From Kiritimatiellales bacterium (GTDB lineage Bacteria > Verrucomicrobiota > Kiritimatiellia > Kiritimatiellales > Pontiellaceae): a stretch of 64,000 nt of DNA. This document shows positions 53,368 through 64,000 of the stretch, one piece after another. The position numbers and the translations under genes were made by a program. Position 1 is the stretch's first letter, and each line of letters begins with the position of its first letter. The DNA is taken from the NCBI GenBank assembly GCA_003246265.1, contig QKAU01000008.1:44408-108407 (forward strand), read 5' to 3'. Under the pieces are notes generated by a model. It was not told the origin of the DNA and searched no databases. It was given only the letters and a program-made list of their open reading frames with translations.

Positions 53368-55020
53368 TCAACCCACTTCGACCAGGCTCGGCGTGTACTC
53401 TTCCGGCGGCACGAAACCGAGCAGCGTGAGGCAGGTTGCCGCAAGGTTCGCAATGCCGGGGCCTTCGAGCTCCGCCTTGCGGGCCGTGGAAGTGCCGGAG
53501 GGATCGTAGACGATGGCTGGAACCGGATTGAGCGAGTGGGAGGTCTTCGGCAGGCACTTGCCTTCATCGTCGAGCTTCAGCGCCCCGGTCTTCTTGTCGA
53601 GTTCGCACATGTCGTCGGAGTTGCCGTGGTCGGCCGAGCAGACCATGATGCCCTTCGCCTGCTCCAGCGCCTTCATGATCCGGCCGACCCCTTCGTCGAC
53701 CGCCTCGACCGCCAGCTTGACGGCATCCACCACCCCGGTATGGCCGACCATGTCGCCATTGGGATAGTTGAGGCGGATGAAGCGGTACTGGCCGCTTGCG
53801 ATGGCCTGGACCACCTCGTCGGTGATCTCGTCGGCCTTCATCCGCGGGGCGTTCTCGAACGGGCAGTTGTCCGACTTGATCTCCCGCCAGGTTTCGGTCG
53901 CGAACTTGCCGGAGTTGTTGCCGTTGAAGAAGTAGGTGACGTGGCCGTACTTCTGCGTTTCGGAAATGGCGAACTGGCTGACGCCGGCGTTGGAAAGGTA
54001 CTGGCTCATGGTCCGGTCGATGGCCGGCGGGGATACCAGGTACTTTTCCGGCACGCCAAGATCGCCGTCGTACTGCATCATCCCGGCATACTCCACCTTC
54101 GGCTTCGGCCCGCGGTCGAATTCGGCCAGCTCCTCGGCCTCGAACGCCTTGGTGATCTCCAGCGACCGGTCGCCGCGGAAGTTGAAGAAGATCACGCTGT
54201 CGCCGTCCACGACCGGACCCACGGGCGCCCCGTCGCGCTCGATCACGAAGGCGGGCAGATCCTGGTCCAGGATGCCGGGCTTCTCCCTGCGGAAGGTCTC
54301 TACCGCCTCCCGCATGGAGGCGAAACGGCGCGCGTCGCCGCGGACATGGGCCTTCCAGCCGCGCTCCACCATGCTCCAGTCGGCGTTGTAGCGGTCCATC
54401 GTAATGTTCATGCGTCCGCCGCCGGAGGCGATGCGGTAGTCGACGGCACCGCCGGCATTGATCGCCGCCAGGAACGTTTCGAAGCGTTCCACATAGAGCA
54501 GCGCGGAGGTGGGCGGCACGTCGCGGCCATCGATCAGCGCATGGACGCGGGCCTTCTTTACGCCCTCTTCCTTGGCGCGGCGCAGCATCGCCTCGAGGTG
54601 GTTGAGGTGGGAGTGGACATTCCCGTCCGAAAACAGGCCGATGAAGTGGAGCGTCGACCCCTGCTCCTTCACGTTGGCTACCAGCTCCTTCCAGACGTTG
54701 TCGGCAAACATCGATCCCGAAGCGATGGCCTGGCTGACCAGCGCCGCGCCCTGGGAGAATACGCGCCCGCAGCCGATCGCATTGTGGCCGACTTCCGAAT
54801 TGCCCATGTCGGAATCGTCGGGCAGTCCGACCGCCTTGCCGTGCGCCTTGAGCTCGGTGTAGACCGCCGCGTTGTCGCGCAGCCAGTCGAGGTTCGGGGT
54901 ATGGGCGATCTTCACATAGTCGCTCTGCGGGTTTTGGCCGATGCCCACGCCATCCATGATGACCAGCACGACCGGCCCCTCGGGTCCGCCAAAAGCCTCG
55001 TTCTTCCTAAGTTGTTCCAT
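53368..55020 (-). CDS. gpmI: 2,3-bisphosphoglycerate-independent phosphoglycerate mutase
   Basis: VLVIMDGVGIG, DSDMGNSEVGHNAIGCGRVFSQGA, DGRDVPPTSA, ADHGNSDDM. Confidence 0.95.
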   Translation of the reverse strand: MEQLRKNEAFGGPEGPVVLVIMDGVGIGQNPQSDYVKIAHTPNLDWLRDNAAVYTELKAHGKAVGLPDDSDMGNSEVGHNAIGCGRVFSQGAALVSQAIASGSMFADNVWKELVANVKEQGSTLHFIGLFSDGNVHSHLNHLEAMLRRAKEEGVKKARVHALIDGRDVPPTSALLYVERFETFLAAINAGGAVDYRIASGGGRMNITMDRYNADWSMVERGWKAHVRGDARRFASMREAVETFRREKPGILDQDLPAFVIERDGAPVGPVVDGDSVIFFNFRGDRSLEITKAFEAEELAEFDRGPKPKVEYAGMMQYDGDLGVPEKYLVSPPAIDRTMSQYLSNAGVSQFAISETQKYGHVTYFFNGNNSGKFATETWREIKSDNCPFENAPRMKADEITDEVVQAIASGQYRFIRLNYPNGDMVGHTGVVDAVKLAVEAVDEGVGRIMKALEQAKGIMVCSADHGNSDDMCELDKKTGALKLDDEGKCLPKTSHSLNPVPAIVYDPSGTSTARKAELEGPGIANLAATCLTLLGFVPPEEYTPSLVEVG

Positions 55021-55198
55021 GATGATCCTCCTGAAGGTTGCCTTGGGTTGGAAAACGCGGGGCAATATGCCTTGCCCCGCCGCAGGGGGCAACGAAATAA
55101 ACCCTCCACACCCGTCGGGCGCCCTTTCCGGCAGAATGCCGTTGTGCCGACCCCCGCGTTGCGCCATATTGCGCCCTGTTCCAAGCCCGGAAAACCGC

Positions 55199-56029
55199 AT
55201 GAAGAAGACCCGTTTCCAGATTGAATACGAACAGGATGGCCTGCGCCTCTTCGAGGTGCTCGCCGGGAAGCTGGACATTTCCAAGAAGCAGGCCCAGGCG
55301 CTGATCGACGCCAAGCGGGTCCTGGTCAACGGACAGCGCATCTGGATACGCACCCACGGCCTCAAGGAGGACGATGTGGTCGAAGTCCTCGCCGACCTCC
55401 AGGCGGACGCCCCCTCCGGACGCATCGCCATCCTCTGGCAGGACGCCGACTACCTTATCGTCAACAAGCCCCCCTTCATGCTCACCAACGCGTCCGACGA
55501 AAGCCTGGAGGCCCGGCTGCGCAGGCAGGAGAAGAACCGCGACATCTGCGCCGTCCACCGGCTCGACAAGGAGACCTCCGGATGCCTCCTCTTCGCCAGG
55601 AGCGCCGCGGCGAAGCAGGCCGCGATCCCCCTTTTCGAGGGGCAGGACATCATGAAGATCTACCGGGCCATCGCCCTCGGCAAATTCTCCAAGAACTGGA
55701 ACGAAATCCGGGCCGACATCGACGGCTATATGTCCACCACGCTGGTCAAGCTGCTCGACACCAACCGGCAGGCGAGCTACCTCGAACTGCGCATCGAGAC
55801 CGGCCGCACCCACCAGATCCGCCGCCACCTGGCGCAAAAGCGCCACCCGGTGCTGGGCGACAAGAAGTATGCGGGAACCGGTTCCGACGTATCGCTCGCC
55901 CAGCCGCGCCAGATGCTCCACGCCTACCGCCTCGTCTTCCCCCATCCAAAGACCCGGCAAACCATCCGAGCGACCGCCCCTCTGCCCGGCGACTTCAAGA
56001 AATGCCTCGCGCAGCTGAAGCTTCACTGA
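55199..56029 (+). CDS. RluA-family pseudouridine synthase with S4 domain
   Basis: VHRLDKETSGCLLFARS, GRTHQIRRHLAQKRHPVLGDKKY; N-terminal S4-like segment. Confidence 0.92.
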   Translation: MKKTRFQIEYEQDGLRLFEVLAGKLDISKKQAQALIDAKRVLVNGQRIWIRTHGLKEDDVVEVLADLQADAPSGRIAILWQDADYLIVNKPPFMLTNASDESLEARLRRQEKNRDICAVHRLDKETSGCLLFARSAAAKQAAIPLFEGQDIMKIYRAIALGKFSKNWNEIRADIDGYMSTTLVKLLDTNRQASYLELRIETGRTHQIRRHLAQKRHPVLGDKKYAGTGSDVSLAQPRQMLHAYRLVFPHPKTRQTIRATAPLPGDFKKCLAQLKLH

Positions 56030-56063
56030 TCCCGGATGCAGCCCGGAGAAGGAGGGCCCCGCG

Positions 56064-56636
56064 ATGGAAACCATGCGCGCGTTCATCGCCGTCGACGTCG
56101 GCGAAGAGGTCCGGGTAAAACTGGCCGAAGTGCAGCGGTACCTGGGGCGCCGCCATGCCGCGGTGCGCTGGACCCGCCCCGAAACCATCCACCTCACCCT
56201 GGCGTTCCTGGGCGACATGCCAACCGGACAGCTCCCCGCCCTGTCGACGGCGTTGGACCAGCGGATCGCGGGTCTTGCCCCGTTCGGACTCGACGTCGGG
56301 GGGCTGGGCTATTTCGGCCCCGCACGGAGTCCACGCGTCGTCTGGGCAGGCATCACCCCATCCCCGGAGCTGGAACAGCTACGGCAGCGCATCGTCGAGG
56401 CGCTGCGCCAGACGGGAACCGCGTTCGATGAAAAACCCTTCGCGCCGCACCTGACGCTGGGCCGCGTCAAATCGCCCAAGGGGATCGCCGGGCTGGTCCA
56501 GCGTCTGGAGCAGGATGCGGACAGGGAGATCGGCCATGCCCCCATCCGGGAGGCGTGCCTGTTCAGGAGCGAACTCGGTTCCGGCGGTGCCCGGCACACG
56601 CTTCTGCATGCGGCAACGCTGGGCGGCGGAAGCTAG
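56064..56636 (+). CDS. thpR: RNA 2',3'-cyclic phosphodiesterase
   Basis: RAFIAVDV, TIHLTLAFLGD and APHLTLGRVK HxT-type motifs. Confidence 0.92.
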   Translation: METMRAFIAVDVGEEVRVKLAEVQRYLGRRHAAVRWTRPETIHLTLAFLGDMPTGQLPALSTALDQRIAGLAPFGLDVGGLGYFGPARSPRVVWAGITPSPELEQLRQRIVEALRQTGTAFDEKPFAPHLTLGRVKSPKGIAGLVQRLEQDADREIGHAPIREACLFRSELGSGGARHTLLHAATLGGGS

Positions 56637-57403
56637 GGAAGCCCTGCCGGCGTCGTGAAGTCGTACTGCGTCCCCACCTTGCGCTCCAGGCCGTCCGCAT
56701 AGCGCCCGATGATCTCCACCGCTTCGGCACGCCGGACGGGCGGCAGGGCCGCGATCCACCCATCGATGTCGATCCGTAGCCAGCCTTCGCGCCGGGCGTT
56801 GGGCGCGGTGTGCCGGACGATGTCGGGATACTCGTCCGGAAACGCGGCGCGCAGTTCCGCCATCATGCGGTACGAAAGAGCGTACGGCTCGCGGCGCGAG
56901 CGGGCGAAGTGGCGCTTCCACGCCCCCCAGTCCACGCCAAGGTGTTCGCAGGCCTGCTCGGAGAAGAGCGTGGCCAATCCCTCCATGTACCAGTCGGTGA
57001 TGCGCGGGTTGAGCAGATGCGCGCACTCGTGGGCCAGCAAGGCATGGTAGTCGGGGTGGCCGGGATCGACGCCGATGTAGACGACGAAGAGCCCGTTGGT
57101 CGCATCGGCGCACTCGGTCAGCGAGAAATCCTCGCCGATGCGGTAGCGGCGCGCGGCCAGCGTCTTCCTCGAGCGGCGCAGCAACACGGTGGCGACCGGC
57201 TCGGCAGGCTCGCCGAACTCCGCGGCAGCCATGGCGAAGGCGCGGTCGACGAAGGCGCGCGAAGCTTCATCCTCGATGGGCAGGTAGGCGTCGTGCCACG
57301 GCCCCGGCGGCTTGACGGGCGCCAGTTCCATGCAGCCCGAAAAGAGCAACGGCAGGAGCATGACCGCCCCTGCCGTCCCTATCGATGCCCAGCGCATGGC
57401 CAC
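56633..57403 (-). CDS. Lipoprotein with gluzincin-like HExxH motif
   Basis: Lipobox FSGC; ALLAHECAHLLNPRITDWYMEGLATLFSE (HExxH followed by Glu in WYMEG). Confidence 0.65.
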   Translation of the reverse strand: MAMRWASIGTAGAVMLLPLLFSGCMELAPVKPPGPWHDAYLPIEDEASRAFVDRAFAMAAAEFGEPAEPVATVLLRRSRKTLAARRYRIGEDFSLTECADATNGLFVVYIGVDPGHPDYHALLAHECAHLLNPRITDWYMEGLATLFSEQACEHLGVDWGAWKRHFARSRREPYALSYRMMAELRAAFPDEYPDIVRHTAPNARREGWLRIDIDGWIAALPPVRRAEAVEIIGRYADGLERKVGTQYDFTTPAGLP

Positions 57404-57406
57404 CGG

Positions 57407-57958
57407 CTAGAGATCGTCCTCGACGGGATCCGTCTTCCGGACCGGTTCGCCGACGATCTCCTGCACCCGGATGGTAATGTTGTGGATCTCCTCGATGCCC
57501 AGCGATTCGCGGACGCTTTCGCGCACCCTGCGGCGGAGCACCTGCGAAAGCTCGGGAATTTTGTTGCCGGACTGGACCTTGACATGGATCGCGATGTCGA
57601 GCCCCTCCCTGCCCTGGTCCAGACGGCTTTCGATGCTCTTGATGGCAGCAAACTCCCTGCCGACCCGCTCGATGAAATCCTGGATGGCCCGGGTGCTGAT
57701 GCCCACGCTGCCCTCTTCGGACGGGAAGTCGATGAAGTGCTCCCGCTTCCGTCGGCAGCCGCCGACCCAGCGCAGCACCACGGAAAGGATGAGTACGGTG
57801 CCCAGCCCTGCGCAGACGAACCACAGCTTGACCGCCTCGCCGATGATCTCCCGGTTCTCCTTCATGGACGGGTGGCTGCAATAGAGCAGCCCGCCCCCCA
57901 TGAGCAGGAGCAGCAGGGTCATCACAAAATCGCCCAACCGACCCGAACGCGCCTTCAT
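57407..57958 (-). CDS. AmaP-like/Asp23-associated membrane protein
   Basis: Two N-terminal TM segments then Asp23-like alpha/beta tail; immediately upstream is an Asp23-family gene. Confidence 0.65.
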   Translation of the reverse strand: MKARSGRLGDFVMTLLLLLMGGGLLYCSHPSMKENREIIGEAVKLWFVCAGLGTVLILSVVLRWVGGCRRKREHFIDFPSEEGSVGISTRAIQDFIERVGREFAAIKSIESRLDQGREGLDIAIHVKVQSGNKIPELSQVLRRRVRESVRESLGIEEIHNITIRVQEIVGEPVRKTDPVEDDL

Positions 57959-57962
57959 GTCC

Positions 57963-58385
57963 CTAGCCCTCGGCCTTCTTTTCGGCCATGTTGCGAATGC
58001 CCTGGACGACGACGTTCACGGCATAGACGCTCTTGCCGGTCATCGCCTCCACCGCCTCCTTGACCGCCTGCTGCAGCTGCACGCAGACATCGGGGATGTG
58101 CACGCCGTATTCCAGCACCACCGAGAGGTTGATCGTGAGCAGTTCCTCGTTCTCGGTCTCGACGCGGATGCCCTTGTCCTTCGACTTCTTGCCGATGATG
58201 CCGGCCAGATCGTCCGCGAGCGAACCCTGCAGCTCGACGACGCCGGGCACCTTCTTGGCGGTTTCGTGGGCGATGACGGCGATTACGTTGTTGTAGATGC
58301 GGATCTGGCCGTACTCGGAACCGGTCGCTTCCGTTACGACGATGTCCTGCGTGTCGGCCACCGCGCTGCCTGCCTGGTCTCTCAT
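57963..58385 (-). CDS. Asp23/Gls24 family envelope stress response protein
   Basis: GQIRIYNNVIAVIAHETAKKVPGVVELQGSLADDLAG...GVHIPDVCVQLQQAVKEAVEAMTGKSVYAVNVVVQGI. Confidence 0.9.
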   Translation of the reverse strand: MRDQAGSAVADTQDIVVTEATGSEYGQIRIYNNVIAVIAHETAKKVPGVVELQGSLADDLAGIIGKKSKDKGIRVETENEELLTINLSVVLEYGVHIPDVCVQLQQAVKEAVEAMTGKSVYAVNVVVQGIRNMAEKKAEG

Positions 58386-58405
58386 TGCCTTGCTCCTTTC
58401 AATGC

Positions 58406-59767
<1,362 letters not shown>

Positions 59768-59777
59768 GGCGGCCCCC

Positions 59778-60239
59778 TTACTTGGGTTCAACGAGGAAGA
59801 GCGGCTGGCCGTATTGGACCGGGGTGGCGTCGTCGACAAGAATCTTCCTGATGGTTCCCTTGACCTCGGCCTTGATCTCGTTCATCACCTTCATCGCCTC
59901 CACGATGCAGACCACCGAGTCCTCGGTGATTTCGGAACCGATCTGCACGAAATTATCGGCATCGGGGGAGGGTTTGCGATAGAAGGTGCCGACGATCGGC
60001 GAGGGGATCTCGACCAGGCCGTTGTTGTCGTCCTCCGCGGCGGCGGGGGCGCTGGAGGCGGCGGGCGCTAGGGCGGCAGGCATCGCGGCGGGGGCGGCCG
60101 CCGGGGCGGCGTAGACGATCTGGGGTTCCCCGCTTCCGCGCTTCATGGTCAGTGCAAAATCGCTGTCCTTCAGCGCAAATTCGGTAAGGTCGTTGTCCTT
60201 CATCAGCTCGACGATGCGCTTGATGTCCTTGATTTCCAT
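59778..60239 (-). CDS. accB: Acetyl-CoA carboxylase biotin carboxyl carrier protein
   Basis: MEIKDIKRIVELMKDNDLTEFALKDSDF...VCIVEAMKVMNEIKAEVKG. Confidence 0.96.
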   Translation of the reverse strand: MEIKDIKRIVELMKDNDLTEFALKDSDFALTMKRGSGEPQIVYAAPAAAPAAMPAALAPAASSAPAAAEDDNNGLVEIPSPIVGTFYRKPSPDADNFVQIGSEITEDSVVCIVEAMKVMNEIKAEVKGTIRKILVDDATPVQYGQPLFLVEPK

Positions 60240-60394
60240 AGTCACCCTCTCCTGGTTGTGAAATGTGCTATCTCTGGGCACTAAACTAAATTTCCGCCGC
60301 CTTGCCTAGCCCGAATCACGGCCGAGTCCCAGGGTCTCCCGGCCCCGCCGAAACAGGCCGCAAAGGATTTACCTGGGCCCCGGAAGCACCTACC

Positions 60395-60970
60395 ATGCGC
60401 CCCATGAGCGACACCCCAGCCACCCTGCCGGAAACCTGGCCCGATGAACACGGGGACTATCTCTTCCAGTACGCCTATCTTCGCCTGCGGAACCAAGCCG
60501 CCGCCGAAGATGCCGTGCAGGAAACCTTCCTCGCCGGACTTCAGGCGCTGGGGCGCTACGACGGCAAGACGCCTGTCCGCTACTGGCTGCGGGGCATCCT
60601 GCGGCACAAGGTGGTAGACCATATCCGGAAGGCTTCGCGGGAGGTGGCCGTGGACGACATAGAGGGCGGGGAGATCCTTGGAAGCCTGAAGTTCAAGGCC
60701 TTCGGCATCCCGAGCCAGCACCCGGCCCCCTGGAAGTTCGATCCGAAGCACGCCTACGAACAGAAGGAGTTCTGGGAAGTCTTCTACGGCTGCATGGCAA
60801 AACTCTCCGGCCCGATGGCGATCGCCTTCACCCTGCGGGAACTCGAAGGGCTCTCCACCGGAGAAATCTGTAAGGAACTCCGGATCCGGCCGAACAACCT
60901 GTGGGTCCTGCTCCACCGCGCCCGGACGCAGCTCAAGGCCTGCCTCGAAGCCAACTGGAGCAGGACATGA
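60395..60970 (+). CDS. ECF-type sigma-70 family RNA polymerase sigma factor
   Basis: LRNQAAAEDAVQETFLAGLQAL, YWLRGILRHKVVDHIRK, region 4 FTLRELEGLSTGEICKELRIRPNNLWVLLHRARTQLKACLE. Confidence 0.9.
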   Translation: MRPMSDTPATLPETWPDEHGDYLFQYAYLRLRNQAAAEDAVQETFLAGLQALGRYDGKTPVRYWLRGILRHKVVDHIRKASREVAVDDIEGGEILGSLKFKAFGIPSQHPAPWKFDPKHAYEQKEFWEVFYGCMAKLSGPMAIAFTLRELEGLSTGEICKELRIRPNNLWVLLHRARTQLKACLEANWSRT

Positions 60971-60983
60971 CGGAGAACGAACG

Positions 60984-61238
60984 ATGATCATGTGCAAGCA
61001 AGTGGCCAAGGCGCTCTCCAGGGAGCGGTACTACGAAATGCCCTGGCACCGGCGGATTCCGATGTTCGTCCACATCCGCCTCTGCGTCATGTGCGGCAAG
61101 TACCACCAACAAGTGGTCGATTTCCAGAAAGGTTTTCGGGGATTCCTCGAACAGGAGGGTAAAGGAGAGCTCGATGCGGGCATGCACCTTTCCCCCGAGG
61201 CGCGGAAACGCATGAAGGACCAGTTGGAAACACCATGA
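60984..61238 (+). CDS. Zinc-finger (zf-HC2-like) putative anti-sigma factor
   Basis: 84 aa; CKQVAKALSRE ... HIRLCVMCGKYHQQ, directly after the sigma gene. Confidence 0.75.
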   Translation: MIMCKQVAKALSRERYYEMPWHRRIPMFVHIRLCVMCGKYHQQVVDFQKGFRGFLEQEGKGELDAGMHLSPEARKRMKDQLETP

Positions 61239-62101
61239 AAAGCGCCCTTTCCATCGCAGCATTGAACGGTTCATCCTTCAGTATTCCCCTGCTGTTCATG
61301 CACGCATGCTGTGCTGGAATCTTTTTCGTCAGGGGTGGATGGCCCGCCTTCGTCGTATTTGCCTCAACCTACCTGCTTCACGTGTTCGCCCTGACCGCGG
61401 GATACCACCGCTATTTCTCGCACAAGTCGTTCAGCACCAGCCGCGTGTTCCAGTTCATCCTTGCGCTGCTCGGAACCACGGCGGCGCAGCGCGATCCACT
61501 CTGGTGGGCAAGCCACCACCGCATGCATCACCTGAACGCGGACACGGAGAACGATCCCCATTCCCCGCGACACCACGGTTTCTGGTGGGCACACATGGGC
61601 TGGGTCATGAAGCGCGAATGGATGGAAACCCGCTTCGACAGGATCAAGGATTTCGCGAAATACCCGGAACTCTTGTGGCTCAACCGCCATCCCTATGCAC
61701 CCGCCTTCGGATTCGCCTGCCTCCTGCTCGGACTCGGCGCGCTGCTCAACCGCCTCCATCCCGGCTGGGGTGTTTCCGGTTGGCAGTTCGTCTTCTACGG
61801 CTTCTTCCTGAGCACCGTCGCTGTCTACCATGTCACCTTCTGCATCAACTCCGTCGCCCACATGTTTGGGAAGAAGCGCTACGACATCGACGACGACAGC
61901 CGCAACAACTGGCTGCTCGGACTGCTGGCCATGGGCGAAGGTTGGCACAACAACCACCACCGCTACGCCGTCTGCGCCCGGCAAGGCTTCCGCTGGTGGG
62001 AAATCGACCTGACCTATGCCATCCTTCGCCTGCTGCAATGGATGGGCATCGTCTGGGACATCCGCGAACCGCCCCGAAGCATCCTGGAAGGAGGTGCCTG
62101 A
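61235..62101 (+). CDS. Acyl-CoA/acyl-lipid delta-9-type fatty acid desaturase
   Basis: Three His boxes: GYHRYFSH, HRMHH, WHNNHH; polytopic membrane protein. Confidence 0.93.
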   Translation: MKSALSIAALNGSSFSIPLLFMHACCAGIFFVRGGWPAFVVFASTYLLHVFALTAGYHRYFSHKSFSTSRVFQFILALLGTTAAQRDPLWWASHHRMHHLNADTENDPHSPRHHGFWWAHMGWVMKREWMETRFDRIKDFAKYPELLWLNRHPYAPAFGFACLLLGLGALLNRLHPGWGVSGWQFVFYGFFLSTVAVYHVTFCINSVAHMFGKKRYDIDDDSRNNWLLGLLAMGEGWHNNHHRYAVCARQGFRWWEIDLTYAILRLLQWMGIVWDIREPPRSILEGGA

Positions 62102-63117
62102 TGGATCTCCTGCGACTCGCCGAAACGGGGCGCATGCCCGATGCAGCCCTTCGAGCCGGCATCCGCAAGCTGCTGCGGGACCGCCTCCGGATGGAGTCGC
62201 GGGCCTCGAGAGCTGGGCAGCTCGAAGCCCTTTACCGCTTCGCCGCGGCGATGGAAGACCAACCGGTGGCGATCGCCACCGACACCGCCAACGAACAGCA
62301 CTACGAGCTTCCGGCGGGTTTTTTCCAGACCTTCATGGGGCCGCATCTCAAATACAGCTGCGGCTACTGGCCGCTCCCGGAGACCCCCTTGGCCGGGTCC
62401 GAGGAGGAAATGCTGCGCCTGACCTGCGCGCGGGCAGGAATCGAGGACGGCATGGACATCCTGGAGCTCGGCTGCGGCTGGGGCTCGCTTTCGCTCTGGA
62501 TGGCGCAGCACTACCCCAATTGCAGTATCACCGCCGTATCGAACTCCGGCTCCCAGAAGCGGTTCATTGATGCGCGCGGCATGCCGAACCTCGAGGTCGT
62601 CACGGCGGACATGAACCGGTTCTCGGCCCAACGGACCTTCGACCGCGTCGTCTCCGTCGAAATGTTCGAGCACATGCGAAACTGGCCGGAGCTGCTGCGC
62701 CGGATCAACCGCTGGCTGAAGGACGACGGGCGTCTTTTCCTCCATATCTTCGTGCACCGGGAACTCGCCTACCTGTTCAACGGATCCGGAAAAACCAACT
62801 GGATGGCCGAACACTTCTTCAAAGAGGGCATGATGCCCTCCGAGGGGTTGCTGTTCATGCTCAACGACGACCTGCTCGTCGTAAACCACTGGTGCGTCAA
62901 CGGCAGGCACTATGCAAAAACCCTGCGCGCCTGGCTCGATGCAATCGACCGCAACCGCGACGCCGCCATTGCAATCCTCGCCCGGCAGCTTGGCCCGTAC
63001 GAAGCCGTCCTGCAGTTCGGACGCTGGCGCATCTTCTTCATGGCCTGCGAGGAACTGTTTGGATTCAAGGAGGGCAACGAATGGTACGTGGCACATTATC
63101 TATTGGAAAAACGCTGA
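62101..63117 (+). CDS. Cyclopropane-fatty-acyl-phospholipid synthase/coclaurine-N-methyltransferase-like SAM-dependent methyltransferase
   Basis: HYELPAGFFQTFMGPHLKYSCGYW, MDILELGCGWGSLSLWMA, VSVEMFEHMRNW. Confidence 0.9.
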   Translation: MDLLRLAETGRMPDAALRAGIRKLLRDRLRMESRASRAGQLEALYRFAAAMEDQPVAIATDTANEQHYELPAGFFQTFMGPHLKYSCGYWPLPETPLAGSEEEMLRLTCARAGIEDGMDILELGCGWGSLSLWMAQHYPNCSITAVSNSGSQKRFIDARGMPNLEVVTADMNRFSAQRTFDRVVSVEMFEHMRNWPELLRRINRWLKDDGRLFLHIFVHRELAYLFNGSGKTNWMAEHFFKEGMMPSEGLLFMLNDDLLVVNHWCVNGRHYAKTLRAWLDAIDRNRDAAIAILARQLGPYEAVLQFGRWRIFFMACEELFGFKEGNEWYVAHYLLEKR

Positions 63118-63689
63118 CCGCCCTAGCGGCGGCTGGAGCACTCATGGCAACGGGATGCGCAAGTAGATCGAAAGCAATCGACCTCGGCGAACACAAGGCC
63201 GCGCTGGAACGCACGGCGGCCATGGCGTTGCTCGAACCCGGTAGCGGAACCGAAAAGGCGGCGCTGCAGCGGTTCGACGAGTTCTACGCCGTCTATTCGG
63301 CCGAGCAGATCCGGAAAAGCGTGCGCAACGTCTATGCGGAAAACGCGTGGTTCGGAGACCCCTTCCACCAGGTTCAGGGGATCGATGCGATCGAAAGCTA
63401 CTTCCTCGCGATGGCCGAACCGGTCGAAAACTGCACCTTCCGGGTAGACCACATGCAGCGCAGCGGCATCGACTACTTTGCGCGCTGGACGATGGTGCTC
63501 GAATCGAAGGCTGCCAAGGGAGGCCCAATCGAGGCGATTGGCTTCTCACACGTGCGCTTCGATGCCGAGGGAAAGATCGTGTTCCAGCAGGACTACTGGG
63601 ACACCAGCGCGATGTTCGACCGCCTGCCGCTAGTCGGTTTTTGGACGCGGCTTGTGAAGGGGCGTATCATGAAAGGAATCGGGGAATGA
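63081..63689 (+). CDS. SnoaL/NTF2-like lipoprotein
   Basis: RBS aggaggg then ATG 63081; signal peptide with [51 protein letters not shown]. Confidence 0.75.
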   Translation: MVRGTLSIGKTLTALAAAGALMATGCASRSKAIDLGEHKAALERTAAMALLEPGSGTEKAALQRFDEFYAVYSAEQIRKSVRNVYAENAWFGDPFHQVQGIDAIESYFLAMAEPVENCTFRVDHMQRSGIDYFARWTMVLESKAAKGGPIEAIGFSHVRFDAEGKIVFQQDYWDTSAMFDRLPLVGFWTRLVKGRIMKGIGE

Positions 63690-64000
63690 AGGTCATCGCA
63701 CGGCTAGCCACGGCCTGCCTGTTCGCGGCAGGCTGCACATCGTCCGAACAAAGGGAGGTCCCCATGGAAGGATTCCATGCCATAGCGGTCCGCACCATCG
63801 ACGGCGAATCCACCACGATGGGCGCCTTCGCGGGCAAGGTGCTGCTGATCGTCAACACCGCCAGCAAGTGCGGATTCACCGGACAGTATGCCGGCCTCGA
63901 GACGCTCTACCAAAAGTACCGCGAACAGGACTTCGCCGTACTGGGCTTCCCCTCCAACGACTTCCTCGGGCAGGAGCCGGGGAGCAACGAACAGATCGCC
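63686..64000 (+). CDS. Glutathione peroxidase family protein (predicted exported), truncated by window edge
   Basis: ATG 63686 overlapping previous stop; [20 protein letters not shown]...[54 protein letters not shown]. Confidence 0.92.
   Translation, partial: MKVIARLATACLFAAGCTSSEQREVPMEGFHAIAVRTIDGESTTMGAFAGKVLLIVNTASKCGFTGQYAGLETLYQKYREQDFAVLGFPSNDFLGQEPGSNEQIA

Noticed and set aside
61306-62100. Upstream extension of the methyltransferase ORF (61306..63117)
   Set aside because: Out-of-frame reading of the desaturase; the true start at 62101 overlaps the desaturase stop (TGATG)

Overview
A 64 kb, GC-rich, densely coded chromosomal segment of a Gram-negative bacterium. LpxC-like, Lpt, MurC/G/J, a PEP-CTERM protein, an SHD1-like protein and an ECF-sigma/Ser-Thr-kinase pair suggest the PVC superphylum (possibly Kiritimatiellota-like); this taxonomy is inference only. 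Most of the window is core genome. It includes the tRNA-Thr-tuf-rpmG-tRNA-Trp-secE-nusG-rplKAJL-rpoBC block, rnhC, rpmE, prfA, nadB, murJ/murC/murG, epmA-efp, lptC-lptA-lptB-hpf-hprK-ptsH-ptsI, gpmI, an RluA-type pseudouridine synthase, thpR and accB-accC with Asp23-family genes. Accessory or lineage-specific parts are: (i) a cluster of small secreted proteins plus a beta-barrel protein at the left edge; (ii) a tightly overlapping TPR-ExbB-ExbD-TonB-like-zinc-ribbon operon; (iii) an lpxC-like-yjbQ-hypC-hypD-ankyrin lipoprotein-hypE directon without other hydrogenase genes; (iv) an ECF sigma factor convergent and overlapping with a Ser/Thr kinase that lacks the usual VAIK lysine but has a lysine at a WNK-like position in the Gly-rich loop; (v) an eight-CXXCH cytochrome fused to TPRs, next to an HExxH membrane protein; (vi) an ECF sigma/zinc-finger/desaturase/CFA-synthase-like methyltransferase/NTF2-like lipoprotein/glutathione peroxidase operon running off the right edge. 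No CRISPR array, IS element or prophage was recognised. All family calls come from reading motifs; no database search was run.
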